Shown here piece by piece: positions 12,201 to 26,400 of a stretch of DNA of 64,000 nucleotides. The stretch comes from Liolophura sinensis (Eukaryota; Mollusca; Polyplacophora; Chitonida; Chitonidae). The stretch is from positions 21,583,501 to 21,647,500 of the forward strand of contig NC_088303.1 of NCBI RefSeq assembly GCF_032854445.1, written 5' to 3'. Both the position numbers and the translations under genes were made by a program. The stretch's first letter is position 1. Each line of letters opens with the position of its first letter. The notes beneath the pieces are model-generated. The model did not search any database. It saw nothing but the letters and a program-made list of their open reading frames with translations, and was not told where the DNA came from.

Positions 12201-13413
12201 AGCCTTTTGTATGTGACTCTTCTTTGGGGCGATGGGAGTTTATACCTGAATTGGTAGTGCAATGTTCGCTTCCCATTTACCTCATCATACGTGAAAATAT
12301 TGGATAACACGTTTGAAATTGAATTATATCTCACTTCAGAAGAATGATCACTTTTTACAGTCACTATACGATCTGTTACTCTACATTTTAGTTAAGGGAA
12401 CAGGGTTTATCATTCTCCATATAGTTTCCAGGGCATTATACGACCTGTGAAATTAAAATACGCTGTAAAGTATCTAAATATTCCTCTATTTATGTGTTTG
12501 TGTATTTATTCTCTTCCCAAGGACTGATTCCTGGTAAAGCAGGAGAATCAACTAATGTCGCAAACATTGTATGCATGGAATATAAAGTTTAACGCATTTT
12601 AAAACTGACCATGGAATATTTCAACGTTCATATGCGGTTTGGGTTTTGCGTTCTATCACAAATTCCTCAAGTCTGTCAGACTTGAATAATTGATTGCTCA
12701 CAAGTAAACTTGAATGAATGACTGCGAGCTTCACAAGTCCGTCACTCATATTTATAATTTAACGTACAGAAAACTCTGGATGGTTTCATCGTAAACATGT
12801 TTACAAGAACGATGCATATTTTCGGAATGTATACCCTATGTACAATGACACTAAACTCATAAACACCGAAGCCTCAAGAACGCTCGACTGAATTACAGTG
12901 TAGGCTATAAGGTAAACGAAGAGGAAAATGTAGGTCAGACATTGACCTGATAAAATAAAAAAATATACATCTTAACATATATCTATAATAACGTGTTTAT
13001 GGTGTGTGGAGTAATCCTCCCATTATTGGAAACTGATTTTTAAATATTAATATATGTTATTTGCTTTAGATGTCATCAGGACTGGAACCCATTGGCATTA
13101 TACTGATTGAGGCTAGTGTGGGATGGGACAGAGAAGCGATTTTGAGATGCGCGTTCAACATCACTTGGCGAGATTATCAGTCTGTTAATCCAATAAGCTT
13201 ATAGCATAATGAAAAAGCAAAGATCCTCCGAAAATAACTGAGAAGTCACATATTTGACGTTTTAATATTTCGACAAATTGTTATTTGTCATCTACAGGAT
13301 ACGTAAAACGTCACACTAGTAGCTGGTATATATACCAGCTAAAGAATTGCAATTGTTTAGATAAATATTACCGTCATATATATTCAACTGTAATTTATAT
13401 GTATGCTTATCTG

Positions 13414-13415
<2 letters not shown>
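9226..13415. other. no gene recognised
   Basis: Apart from a SINE fragment at 11085-11205 I see no defined feature. A slightly G+C-richer patch at 11920-12165 has overlapping open frames on both strands (77 and 60 codons) without motif or splice support. Confidence 0.4.
11085..11205 (+). mobile_element. SINE fragment, 3' part
   Basis: It carries the main-family body and tail: GGTTTCCCCCTGACCCTGCC, TATAAGTGAAATACGATCTT, GAGTACGGCCTAAACACCAA and an AATAAAATAAATAAAT end. The tRNA-like head is missing (5' truncation). Confidence 0.8.

Positions 13416-13469
<54 letters not shown>
13416..13469. repeat. (CT)n microsatellite
   Basis: An uninterrupted CT dinucleotide run of about 54 bp directly abuts a SINE fragment at 13470. 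It produces Ser-Leu and Arg-Glu repeat frames on the two strands that are not genes. Confidence 0.97.
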
Positions 13470-13471
<2 letters not shown>

Positions 13472-13560
13472 CCCCGCCCGAGCCATTATACTGATACGGG
13501 TCAACCAGTCGTTGCACCATCCCCTTCATGCTGGATGCCAAGCGAGGATATTTAAAGCCT
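13470..13560 (-). mobile_element. second SINE family, internal fragment
   Basis: This matches 27978-28058 almost base for base: CCGCCCCGCC(C/T)GAGCCATT, ACTGATAC(G/A)GGTCAACCAG, TCGTTGCAC(C/T)ATCCCCTTCA. Only this internal piece survives, joined to the (CT)n tract. Confidence 0.85.
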
Positions 13561-16179
13561 ATTTCCTTCGGCTTACCAATTAAGTTTGGTGTCTATTGTC
13601 TCTTGTCTTTGCCCCTTACAACATATCAGTAACCCGTAGCCAATAAAGCCTGGGTTATCAACCCAACACGATATTTAACTGTTTAACTTATAATGTCAGC
13701 GTACCGTGACATATCTTTCAATCTTTCAACATTGAGGGAACGCCGTCTTATATTTTGTCAAAACACGGCGTTTGACAGGGATATCAGTAAATCAAAGGTC
13801 ACAAGAAAGAATCTAATTAAGTTGAAAGTATGAAAAGTTAAGAATGTAGAGCGTCATGGAAATTCTAAAATTATAAGCATTGTCAACAGAACCCAGGTCT
13901 TCTCGTCGTTGTTGCATTTTGAATATGGGTATTAACGTCTGGAGGTTCGGGACGAGGCATCCTTTCTGTTGTTATCTACATACAGGGGTCTATTGCAAAA
14001 AATACCAACACATATTTGAAGTGTGCAAAAGTGTAAAACCAAAATCTGAAGATCAGCTTTCTCTGTAAAACTCAAGTCTGTACAGACAGTGGAAGTCGGT
14101 CGGATGCCGACAATTGCTGAGTCCCCGCATCGCTCAAGGCGGGGGAGAAATCTTCTCAAGACGGAGGTTAATTGAATTAGATTGGCCTCACGCTTGATTG
14201 TTGGAATTGCGCTGCAGGACAATAAAGTCTGGCCAGATCTACCTAATTCTCATTAACCCAACCCATATAAAACCATCCCCTGGGCACAAGAACGCCAACT
14301 ATTTTAATCCCTTCTTTCCCTACCTTTGAGGTAAATGCATCTTAAAGTTTTAAAAGCCCTTACAAGTCTCAATTGTTCCATTTCAATTTACTGCGTCAGG
14401 CCATAAAAACATAGATGTATGTCCATGTATAGTGAGAGCAAAGAACTGAGGTTTTTGACGAACGAAGGAACACGGCATCCCAGGCATCACATTGGTGGGT
14501 TGCTATCAGCAACCCATTATCACCACAATAAGTGTAAACACGAAGATCAAAGGTGGCTTTGTCCCAGATATCTTCTCCCTTGGGAGATTGAACAAACCAC
14601 AAAGAGAGTCATAAATGGAAACGAAAAAATGCCCAACAAAGACAAGGCTGTGATTTACAGGCGTTGATAGGACGATGCGTGGGCTTTATCGAGAGACTAT
14701 AGCAGTACGATCACCCATGAATACGCTCGTTTGCGGTTCATTATACTTTCGCCAGTGGCATTTTGCTGCTCAACGTACAACGTGCATTCTAGGTACAAAG
14801 CAGGGGAGATAACCATAAGAGGTGATAAGACTTGACGCAAGTTCCTTTTGATAGTAAACCTCTAATGCCATACGGTAGCAGTACGTAGTTTTCAATATAT
14901 TTGGCTATGCAGAGTTGGTAAACCGTAGTTCACAATCATTCATATAAATTCAATAATTCAATAAATGCATATCATTCTCAGCATGCCACGCTGCATATCA
15001 GTCTGAATGACTGCGTAATGATTTACTGATGGTTCATGGTAGCTGCATAAAAACGGACTGTCTCCATGAAGACACATCATTGCCCCCGCCTCCCTTCCCG
15101 TCACCACTGCCACTGTTGCTGTTACAGTGTTTTTACAACATCAGCAAAAATTAATTTTCGCAGCCGGAGCACAATTGTAAAGCTGTCCATATTGGTTTGA
15201 TTATCGTGCAAAGGGACATAGTTGTGACATCAGCCTGACCCGGTGAGTTAGACAGGCAACACCGACGTTCGACTGGCCATTCAAAATCTACTCAGGTCAT
15301 CCATTTCCCTGCTTGACCATGACCATTTCCCAGGCCGTTCTGGTTCTGACTTATAAATGAAGCAGTGTATTTAAATGCAGAGTTTGGTCTTTGTTGTCTC
15401 CGTCATCTTATGCAGAGTCCTGTTCATGGACTGGCACGACATAGCACCATTAGGAGCTAAGCCGGGGCTCATTCGTCCAATTTGTTGTTGGTCCATTTGA
15501 GTCGTTTCACCAGAGAATCACATGGATTCCGGGCTTGCCTCTGTTCAACTCCGACTGCAAAAGCTGTAAATCGATACGTCGAATTCAGCCTCCCTTCTGT
15601 CTTGTCAGACACCAGACTTTACTCAAGCTGGCAATAAGAATCAGCTGAAAGGGTTAAACTAGACTCTCTAAGGGCAATAGGTTCCAACGCTGATTAACCA
15701 GGGAAATACAATGAATCAGTTAGCTCAGGTATTAAATGTCGGTGATTCAGCCTTGAGCAGCCTTTGCTTGAAGTTGTTAGTACGGCAGTAGAAAACAGGA
15801 AGTGTGCCTGATGACAGTCAAAAAGTTTAGCGTAGCAAGTGAAAAATCAAATCCTGCAAATATAGGCCTATCATTCGGTGGTTACGAATGACAAACAGCA
15901 AGAATTCGGTTGTGCTTACTTGCAAAGTTAGGAGGTTTCCTCGGAGGTCGGCCCAATTTTCTCAAATAAGCACTCTACCAACAAACCTCACCATCGTGGC
16001 CACGTGTACTCTCCATGATGTAGTCTTTTCATATCCATGTAACTGTAAGATACTTTGTAGCCTAAGGTCAACAAATAAATAAAATACTACTTAAGTAAAA
16101 ACATCATGCGTATAGCGTCAAGCTGTCAAACCTGGAAATAATGCTTCAAGGAGAAGAAAACTTCTCTCAGAAGCGTGTT
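13561..16179. other. no gene recognised
   Basis: There are mixed short frames on both strands, the longest 96 codons (minus, 13932-14222). None has a motif, a splice context or a shared repeat. No function can be assigned. Confidence 0.4.
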
Positions 16180-16460
16180 GCCTCTCAGCCAATGAGAGTC
16201 GTTAAAACTGCCGGCTTAGTCATGTGAACTCGGAACCTACGTCAAACATTCCGGTTTCCCGATCGTCAAGCGGAAAACGAACTGTACTGTTCGCTACCTT
16301 CTGGAGTTCTACCGGAAATGTACGTACTGCACCTCTGCGGTTTCCGACGGCAATTCTCCTCCTAACAGAGAACTTCAGGATTAGTTCTTAGGCAAAATGG
16401 AGTCGCCCACAGCGGATGTTGGCGCTGACTTCATTTATAATTTATCAGCTTGAGGTACGT
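16180..16460 (+). promoter_or_regulatory. candidate promoter / first exon
   Basis: The stretch is richer in CpG than its surroundings and contains a CCAAT sequence in AGCCAATGAGAG near 16186. An ATG in good context (CAAAATGGAG, 16397) opens an 18-codon frame beginning MESPTADVGADF and ends in TGA just before a donor-like GAG/GTACGT at 16454. It could be the 5' exon, with a short upstream ORF, of an unseen plus-strand transcript. No downstream exon was found. Confidence 0.2.
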
Positions 16461-16646
16461 TACAATTTTTTATGTCATGCACCTGTGAGGAAATACATTT
16501 TCTTTTCAGTGGTATTTGTTTGATATTTAAATTTCCTTCTCCTTTAAGTTGGTGCAGGACATAATGGCCAGTCTTCCAACTATTCGCGTTGTTACAATAG
16601 TTGCGTCATTTCCATGGCAATTATGAATTGTACTAAATAGTTACTT

Positions 16647-16834
16647 ATTTGATTGGTGTTTTACACCGTACTCAAGAATATTTCATTTATACGCTGATGA
16701 TCACTCGTCATCGTGGGACTCACGACCATCCGCAACGGGAGAGAAAGCCAGCATGAGCTGGACTTGAACTCACGGCGACCGCATTGGTGAGAAGCTCCAG
16801 GGTCATTGCGATCCCCCTCCGCCGCGGAGGCCCC
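16647..16834 (-). mobile_element. SINE, main family, minus orientation
   Basis: Read on the minus strand, the head is at 16834 (GGGGCCTCCGCGGCGGAGG), then a B box AGTTCAAGTCC, and the tail ends ACACCAATCAAATAA at 16647. The A-box region is altered and part of the body is deleted. Confidence 0.8.
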
Positions 16835-17298
16835 TAATAAAGAGTTGGTCTCAAAATAGTGTTTGGTGCAGGACATTGTACTTGTTCGGTTCCTTATTTC
16901 CAGGATGGCAGGAACAATCGAATAAATAAATGTCTAAATATATTCTTTCCCCACATATACAGGAATTTGCTCACAAAAGCAACAACGAACAACATACATG
17001 TACTTTACATCTTAGGTCCCAGATGCTTTTGCCGGGAAAGGTACCCATGCATTAGAAGACATCAAACGATTTAACCTTTCCAAGCAAGCAGCTTTCACAT
17101 GATCCATTACATGTTCTTATATTATCGTGTTTTTCGCCCTATTTTCACACCATCAAATACGCAGGCTACATCAACAGGGTGATTACAATGTCTCCAAACC
17201 CAACTGCATTGCAGTAGGCATAAAAATAAATAAGTTGCGTCAACAACAAAGAATGGAAAGAAATGGACTGCTCAAACTATTCAATGTGATAGGACATG

Positions 17299-17313
17299 TT
17301 TATTATGTTTATT
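17299..17313 (-). terminator. candidate poly(A) signals of LSG1
   Basis: Two AATAAA hexamers on the minus strand (17308-17313 and 17299-17304) lie 100-115 bp past the LSG1 stop codon. This is a normal 3' UTR distance. Confidence 0.5.
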
Positions 17314-17413
17314 CAAGAACCAACTGCAGCCTTTGCAAATTGGTACACCATTGTTCTCACAATATACTATATTATACATTATAGTACTGTATTAAGGTCG
17401 ACCGGTCAAGTCA

Positions 17414-20400
17414 TCAGTCCAAATACCCATGGACACGTCTGGATTTCTCCTTCTTATTACGATTGTTGTGCTTTTTCCAGGGCTTGCCCGTCAAATTGAG
17501 GCTGCTTCCAACAGTTGCCGCACCGGTCTCAGATGGAATATGCCGACCTGACGTGCTGGTGCGAACAAACCCAGAAACACCGTGCACACCTTTGGAGTGG
17601 ATTCTTGTGTCTTGCTGTTAGGGTGAAGGTAAATCAATTTACTCGTAAATATATATTATATCATATTAGGTGAATGTATTTTTGTGAATATTAAAGGCAG
17701 TTTTAGCTCAGTTTCAAACTGATACCTAAAAACCGACATTTATCTCTATATCAGGTACATGTATGTTAAAAGGTACACATAACTTGTCACAAAGGCAAAC
17801 TTTCAAATATGGTTATCAGACAGGGTCAAGCTCCACTTCAAATTTAATCTTGTTTTTCACTTGGAGATTGTCATGCCAGATTCACAAGTTGAACAAAAGA
17901 AGTCATCAGTCTTGAAGATCATATTTCAATACTCACTGCACATGGTATTTAATTATACTTTATTATATTTAATGATCATTCATTTGATTGGTGCCTTACA
18001 TTATACTCAAGAACTTTTCACATATATACAATGGCAGCCAGCATTAGGGTGGGAGGAACCCGGCTGAACTCAGGGGAACCCATGACGATCCGCAGCTCCC
18101 CGGCAGACCATCCCATATACGACCGCAGAGAAAGCCAGCAAAAGCTTCAAAGCAACTACATTGGTGGGAGGTTCCTGAGTGACTGTGCTATTCCAGCACA
18201 TGTTAACTACTCGGCCACAGAGGCCCCCAGGTGGTATTATAGTATTGTTCATGTAATTAAATGTATCTAATACTGTCACACCAGAAAGTAACATTTATTT
18301 CTCACCTTCTTAAAAAATTCTTTATCAATGCTGCTTTCCACAACCATGGGAACCTGATAACAGAATCAATTTCTTATTTAATTATTTTCATCTGAAATAA
18401 TATCGAATAAAACATCCATAATTCACTTGTGCTAACGACAATGGAATTAGGTTAACCTGTGTTACAATGTGGGACTCCTGTGGAGAGGAAATTCCTGTAC
18501 TCAAAAAATCTCAAAACCAGCTAACCTGCCAACAGCACTCAACTAGGCAACGGAATCAGAATAAAGATAAAAGTTGTAAAGTGTTGTGGTAGTAAAGACG
18601 TCAATTTGTGGGGAGTTCGTGCATAAAACTGAGGCAGTGGTCTTTGATATGCAAATTGTGAACTGCATGCGGCAATTCGTGAACAATTCCAACGCTGTGA
18701 ATGGCTGAGCAAATGTTGAGCTATGGTAGCAAAAAACACTTCAATGTGGGATGTTCGGGTACCACCTTGCTGGGTGGTCTTTGATTTGCAAATCGCTTCC
18801 CATGACTGGCTATCTGCGCACTATGGGTGGCTGCAGCACTTTGTTTGGCTGAGCAAATACTCAGCTGACAACAGTCACTGACTGTGTGGACAGTTTCAAC
18901 ATTCCATCACAGTACAGGAAGGCACATACATCAGCTTGTCATTGGCTCCTAGTATTAATACAGATGTGGAAAGCTTTCTACAGATACTATGTCTGATGAT
19001 ACCAAATAAATTGGTATACACCAAGGTAAATTCTTACACTCTACGAATCTGGTAAAGTAGCTAGAGAGACAAAAAGCTTGTCTGTTTTCTAGGCAAGCAG
19101 GCAGTTTGCCTCCAGGTTTTGTTTTTGGGAGTCTGAAGTTTGATAAATGAATATAACAGCAGCGAAATTAAAACCTTCTTTGCCATATCTGAACATTAAT
19201 GAGCGACAATGATTTGCTATAAATGATTTGCTATAAAAGCTTTTTCAGTTTTTTGTTCAAGGACTGAACATTGAGATGTGTGCCATTCAGGACTTCAGGC
19301 CATTGAGATCCAGTGGTATTCATCGTGGAAAAAAGTGACATTTCATTGATACATTAAGTAGCAGTGTATTTTAACTCTCTACACATGTAGTCTGTCTATT
19401 CAAAGATCACTGTACTTAATACTCCACGGGGTAATTCACTATTTCTGTGTTTTTTCTTTTTTCCATTACCAAGAGCTGATTTTTGCGGTAAATTTTCTGT
19501 GATCAGTACCCTGTCAATAAGTCAAATCAGGCTTTGTTTTGAACTGCTTATGTTGATTGAAATCTTTGTTTATTTTGATGAGTAAGGAAAATATTTCAAG
19601 AGAATTTAGATAATGCACAGCACAATCATCTGGAAACACTAATCAAATTAGTTTCTTTTTTTTTCTTTATATCATTTTTGAAATGTCCTTTTAGTATTTA
19701 CAGACTGAGATTGACATCCACACATTCCATGAACCATGAATGCATGACCATTCTATCTTGATTCGCGACTATTATTATTTGTTTCTTCATGTTGTGAGTT
19801 TCAGTCAGTTTTGACCCATGCTCTAGGTTGTAAGCTTCACACTTCACACTGCCTATATAATAGGCCAGCTTGAATTCATATATAGGCAGTGATAATTACT
19901 TTAATCAGTGAGGGATGACAAACCACAAAAATATTTGATTTAAGTATCTCAAACAGTCAGTCAAAATAAAAAAATAAAAATCAATTTCAGCTGAAAGAAA
20001 GCTCAATTTCACCCAGAAAGTGGTGGTCAGTACATGGAAAAATGACTTCTATGAGCTCCTACACTCCACCTCGCCGCCACCAACCCGTCTCACAATATCT
20101 CGCCTTACTTTGTACAGGCGAGCTAAAAACACCTTTCTTAGATCAACAGAACTTTCAAAATCAAACCAAATGAGTAGTTTACATGTGTAGTCATGGAGAA
20201 GTTTTAAGTCAAAAACAACATTTGTTTATATGTTATCTGTCTAAAACCTTTGAGTTGTAATTCTAACTATCTCACTGGATGGAGGTCTAGGCAAAGTCTG
20301 GTAAGAGGATATCTTATTATCTCACTAGGTCCATGTACCATTAGACAACCCAACCTGACTGGTAAGGACTAAGTAGTCCCATGTCATGTCCCAACCAATG

Positions 20401-23400
20401 TTTCAGCTTACTATAGATCTCTGAGTGTTTTACGATATCTAGTTGAAGGAGAAAACACACAAACCTCTAGCTCGTCTTTCTGGTCAGTGGGCTGATCACT
20501 GTGCTGATGCCTTCTGTGGTCAAGGGTATCTTGACACTGAAACTCTAGCTGGTCAACCCCTGGGGGAGGGTGGCAGTACAGCAGCTTTCCCTGGGGCAGG
20601 GATAAAGCTGACATTAGATACACAACAGGCTACCAATTTGGGGAAGATGTTAAGATTAGGCATGGTTACTCCACACAGAGCAGATAATGGTATATTTCGT
20701 AATGAATCATCTAGTTCGCAGTCAAGTCCTTCTTTTGTTACATGTACCATGTAATGTACCATGACATCACAAAAAACACAGACTCTGATCTTAGTAAAAT
20801 AACCATCTGAAAAATATTCCTGATAAAAAATAATTTAATAAGAATTCTATAGACCCAATACACTGAACATGCATCTACTGCTCTGAAAACCTTTGCGACA
20901 GTACTATATGTGACAAATATTACCCAAAATTCATGTCGAAATACAGTCCTCTGAGGCCTTGCTTTGATTTATTTACTTCCTTCCTTTGTGTGTCAGTTAC
21001 ACATTAATCAAGAGTATTTTACCACTAACCATGGGTGAGAGATGGAAGACAACCATGCAAAACGGAAATACATTTACAAACACATGCATTTTCTGACCAG
21101 AGAGAGGATGAGACAGAAAGAACTGGCTTTGAACTCATGACCACAAGCACTAAAGTGTCACATCTCTACATCTTGACATTATGTACTCACATTCACATAA
21201 TCTTTGAGAATGTAACGCGCTGATCTGGGATTATCAGGGACGCCTTTAGATGTCATATATCCTCTCATATCTGTCACAAACAAACATACCATTTATGTAC
21301 CTCATAAATCAACACAGTGAAAGCATCAACCCATGGTGTAGTTTTACAGCTACATCTACCATTATTATCCAAGACCCTTGACAATCAAAAAACAGTTTGA
21401 TAAAAAAGTTGTTTTGCCTTTCAAACATGTCAAAGTTTCAGCATTTCAAATGTCTGCCTCTGAAAGGTGTACAAAACTCTATGTTATTCAATATCTAAAG
21501 ATGCATCACTTAAAGACAATGAAAAAAGTCAGATTTTTTTTCTTTTGTTATTTTTTGTAGTGTTTGTTTTGTTTTTTTGTAATTTTTTCGTAACATTTCA
21601 ATGTGGTCCACAGTTCAGTGTCTATCCCAAAACCCTCCATGAAAACTACAGTATTTACCTGTGCTCAGACATCTGAATTAAATAAAAGAAGCTATTTACC
21701 AGGTCATTAAAAGTCAGCCAAATTGTAATTATAACAGTTGTGTTTAGCAGATGGAAGAAAAAAAATTCAGTTTTATATGTTCATTCAAGTGATGACCGAC
21801 ATAAAATATGGATGGCATGAAAATGAGAGATGACCTACATCCATGAGCATTGAGAAGTTCCGGCGCTGTGGGAGGTCGAGTTTCATCCTCACCCTCTCCA
21901 GGCTTGGGGATGTTGATACCATAGGTGTTCTCCAAAACTTCCCGTGGGATACGCTGGCATACGTGCATGTGGTGTTAAGGACTACACACGCCACATTCAA
22001 TAATCAGACGTATTTATTTCTTGGGCTGTTCATTTTTTTTCATATCCAATATTAATGATTTAATGGGAAATTTGACAGACAGAGTTGGGGAAACCTAATT
22101 TCCTGATACATGCTGATCCACACCACTTATTTCCAGATAGAACACTGCAGTAATGTGGAATGAATGAATGATTGTTGTTAAACACTAACAGCAAAAGTGA
22201 TTGAATGAACAATTTTTGGTTAAAATCAACCGAAAAAGGGAGTTATAAGGCCATCCGCCATAGCAATAACAAAATGTCACGACAATGGGATGCAACAGAG
22301 GGAACAAGATCAACTAAATCCACAGCAGTAGTTTATAAACATGTACTACAGCAGTCAGCAGTAAGTAGGTTGTGAAGGATATAACAGATACAGGAGGTAC
22401 GTGGTTCCTCATCTGGTCAATAGGCAGGATCCCGTTCACTACCAGGTCAGCTTTGGTCGTGACAAATGATGGGAACACCAGGCCTGGACAGTCACACAAC
22501 ATCAGATCTTCATCCACAATCAGTGTCTGTACAAACACAATACAGACATAGGCATTTACAAGTAGTCCGTGATCACTGTATTTTCAAGTCTAGTTCATGC
22601 TGGTTTTGTTTCTGATCCACGCTCGTCTAAATGGTGGTGATGATGATGATGATGTGGTAATGGGATTAAACCTGTGGATGGTTAATGGGTTTCCCCAAGG
22701 TTCTACCAGGTCTCATCCAATCATAATGCTGGCCACCGTTGCACTAATGAAATAGTCTTGAGCACCGTGTAAAACTCCAATCCAATAAATAACATAAATA
22801 TATGTGTTGTCCTCAATAATACACCAGAAATCAGTCTTCTATCTGTATTCACAGATTCCACATTTTACTGTAATTCTTCAAACTTTTCGCATGTTTGCAA
22901 CGTGTTTATTCATGCATATTCTGAGAACACTATTCCACACACACTGATAAAATTATGTTTTTTGTGAAGTCCTGCAATTTGTCAACCCAGCAAATGCAGT
23001 TTTGTCTCGGGAAGCAAATTAAAAGGTGCATTACTCTGGCTGAAAGCTACTCTTTCATATGAGAAAATTTTGACGAATTTGGGTATCTCAGATTTGTTGT
23101 ATACAGATTCCAGCAAACTTCTCACAGTATCTACATGTATGATGTATGTAACTGTTCTCGCACCCAGATAGCAGAAATGGCTGCCTTACTCACCTGGAAA
23201 TGTTTGGTTCTTCCAGGAGTAGCTGACACAGGAACTTTTTTTATCTTTAAGATGGCATTGATTGTTGAGCTTTTACCCACATTTGGATAGCCCACCTAAA
23301 ATGAAAAGGCATAGCCACATTTATTATTTCTTATACACTGTGAAAGGCTGGACTGTGATAGATATTTCTCTGAATAAAAGACTACATTAAGTTACATTCA

Positions 23401-26400
23401 GTTTCATTTGTGTGTTAAACAACTTTTTTGAAGTGGCTGAGTGGTTAGCGCGCCAGTGCAGCACCTCATGCAATAATGCAGTCGTTCTGAGTTCATGTCC
23501 AGCTCATACTGGCTCCCTCTCCCGTCGTCTTATAAGTGAAATATTCTTGACAATAGCTTTCAGACTTCAGTATATAAATACAGAACTGTTAATCAAAAGA
23601 AATTGTCCAAAACCCCAGATATTGCTACTTGGCTACTAAGTCATGCCATGTATCTCTATATACACTGTCTCAGTATAATCATATCTACCAAACTTTTTTT
23701 CTTAATATTAATGTGAAAAGAACATATTTTACTCAAGAAGCAATATATGGTTTGCAATGATACAAAGCAGACAATCCTTTTTAAAACGAACGAAACATTA
23801 GTTAAACCTCAAAAATGATAATATTTTTGTAACACATATGTAATCTGGAAAGCTGAATGTTCATGTATGTATGCTTGGGGTTTAACATCATACTTTAACA
23901 GTTTTCAGTCATGTGACGATGAGGAGCCATTATGAGTGTGTACATGTACTCTTTTCTTCTGGCAGCGTGAGTCCATGCCGCCGAAGTGCTGCCCCCACCG
24001 AAGTATCATGCCAAAGATACCGAACATGACACCTAATCCGATCATATTATACTAACACCGGGCCAAACAATCATGTTTCCTCGTTCTAACCTCCCAGTGC
24101 TGAGTGTCAACTGTAGAAAATACAGTTTTTAAAGTCTTTAGTATGACCAATCCGGGTTTGATCCCTGGGCCTGCGGACTCCCGACTTCAATAAGCTCTAA
24201 CCATTAGGCACCTCACGCAGTCGAAATTTATATATGTATACGTATACACATGTAAATATAATAAAGGCAAACTATACTTCACAATATCGTCGAATAGGCC
24301 TCAAGTATTTAATGACAGCATCGCGACCTATGGGATAGTGGGTACCACATAGGGTCCAATGATGACCATAGGAACAAGCCATGTGCTTCCTGCGGGAGCC
24401 AGAATAAGCGAGCTTTAATAACTAGACATTTGTCATTTCCACCACCACATATACCCTCTCACTCAAAAAACAATGCACTTCTGAAGATACTCACCATTCC
24501 CACTGTAGTGTGAGGTTTGTCCCCAACTCTGTTTGTGTGTAAAGAATGAAACAATTCCAGCAGTTCTTCTCCTGATAGCACTCGACTACTGTGCATGGGT
24601 ATTTTTGAGGAAATGCTACTTGTTGCTGAACAAACTTTGTTTTCAACCTGACAAGTCCTCTCTGTTTCATCAACTTCACTAGTATTTGCACACATAACTT
24701 CACCTTTGTCACTGTTCTTCACATCCATACCATCAGACCTTAGATCATCATTTTTATCACAGTTTGTAGTATCCATGGCTACTTCTGAGCTGAATGCAGA
24801 GGTATTACAATCTGACAAGTGTGCTTCTGTTAGGTCTGAGTTGTCTCCCCTCGCAAATGCGGCAACGGAGTTATCCCCCCTTTCAAGATTAGTTTCTCTG
24901 GAATCCTCATCCGACTCTTCCTCACTTGCCCCGTCCTCCTCATCAGTTACAACAACATTGTCTTCCTCTGTCTTATCCACAGTAACACCCTGTAAAACAT
25001 TTGAAATATAAGGGTAAAATGTTCGTGGAAGAGGCATAAAAGAAGACAATGTAAATCATTGTGAAAACATTAGAACATTCAATTTTAGCTAGTTTCTCGC
25101 TGATACCATATGTTCCACATTAACTATAAATGGGTCTACAGAGCACAGAATAAATACCTCACGACTCATGTTTGTGGTAAAACTAAATGTAGTGCTTGTA
25201 AAACAAGGTCCACGGAGCAGACCTATTTCCAGCAGGCTACAACAGGAAGTGTGTCACATATTTTGTCTCTTGATAGTGAAAGAAGCACCCTTTACACTAA
25301 CGTTTTCAAACAACACACCAGTTCTGATCACAATCTAAATAATGGCAAAACTCACACCACCACACCACAGAAAGAACAACTGATATCAATGCTATCTTAA
25401 GTCTGTCTATTGTTTAACATTTAACAAACAGTAGTCCTACATGCATGTACCTTACCTTACTATATACTCTAAACTGAAATAGTCTGCAAAAAACATAATC
25501 AGGGGTACATCAATGGCAATAACTCCTGAAGTAATTTTTTTCCAAAACTGTTGATTCTTGATAACCACCAAATGTGTCTTTTTACCTGTTTATTGGTTTC
25601 CTCCAAAGCTGACCAAAATGCCACCATCACACCTTCTTTCCTGAAGTATTCTGACCAAGCTTCCCTAAGAAAGAAACCCACATAATGTTCAGCTCTTCTC
25701 AGGCTAATCTCAGAACAATCAGGGAAACGATGAACACATTATTTTAATTGCAAAAAATGTATATACTGGCCAATTATTATAACTCAGAAATTAAATCTTT
25801 CCATAAAAGACAATGACATTATTATTTATTTATTTATTTATTTGATTGGTATTTTACACCGTACTCAAGAATATTTCACTTATACAATGGGGGCCAGCCT
25901 TATGGTGGAAACCGGGCACAGCCCAAGGCAAACCCACGACCATCCGCAGGTTGCTGAAAGACCTTCCCACTTACGACAGAAGAGGAAGCCAGCATGAGCT
26001 GGACTTGAACTCACAGCGACGACATTGGTGAGAGGCTCCTGGGTCATTACGCTAGCGTGCTAACCAACTAAGCCACGGAGACCCGCCCAATGACATTATT
26101 AATCTTTTAATGTCTAACATTTCCAATAGTATGTTATCAGATGTCTCTTGGACACAAGCATCCTCTCTGGTCAAGCATGTATGTACAATACTACATATAA
26201 GTACGATTCGGGTTTTATGTTGTATTTAACAATATTTCAGTAATATGATGACGAAAAGTCCATCAGTGTGTGTATATGTGCTGTGTCTTCTTGTGCCAGA
26301 GTGAGTCCATGCCGCCAAAGTGCTGCTGCCACTGAAGTATTATGCCAAAGACACAGACATTATCGCCCAGTGACATTATAATGACACCAGGCCAATCAGT

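Noticed and set aside
21841-21990. A GT-AG reading of the LSG1 intron using CAG/CGTATCCC as acceptor
   Set aside because: It would drop three or four conserved residues (VCQ region), while the AT-AC reading keeps the exact family spacing and has perfect U12 signals.
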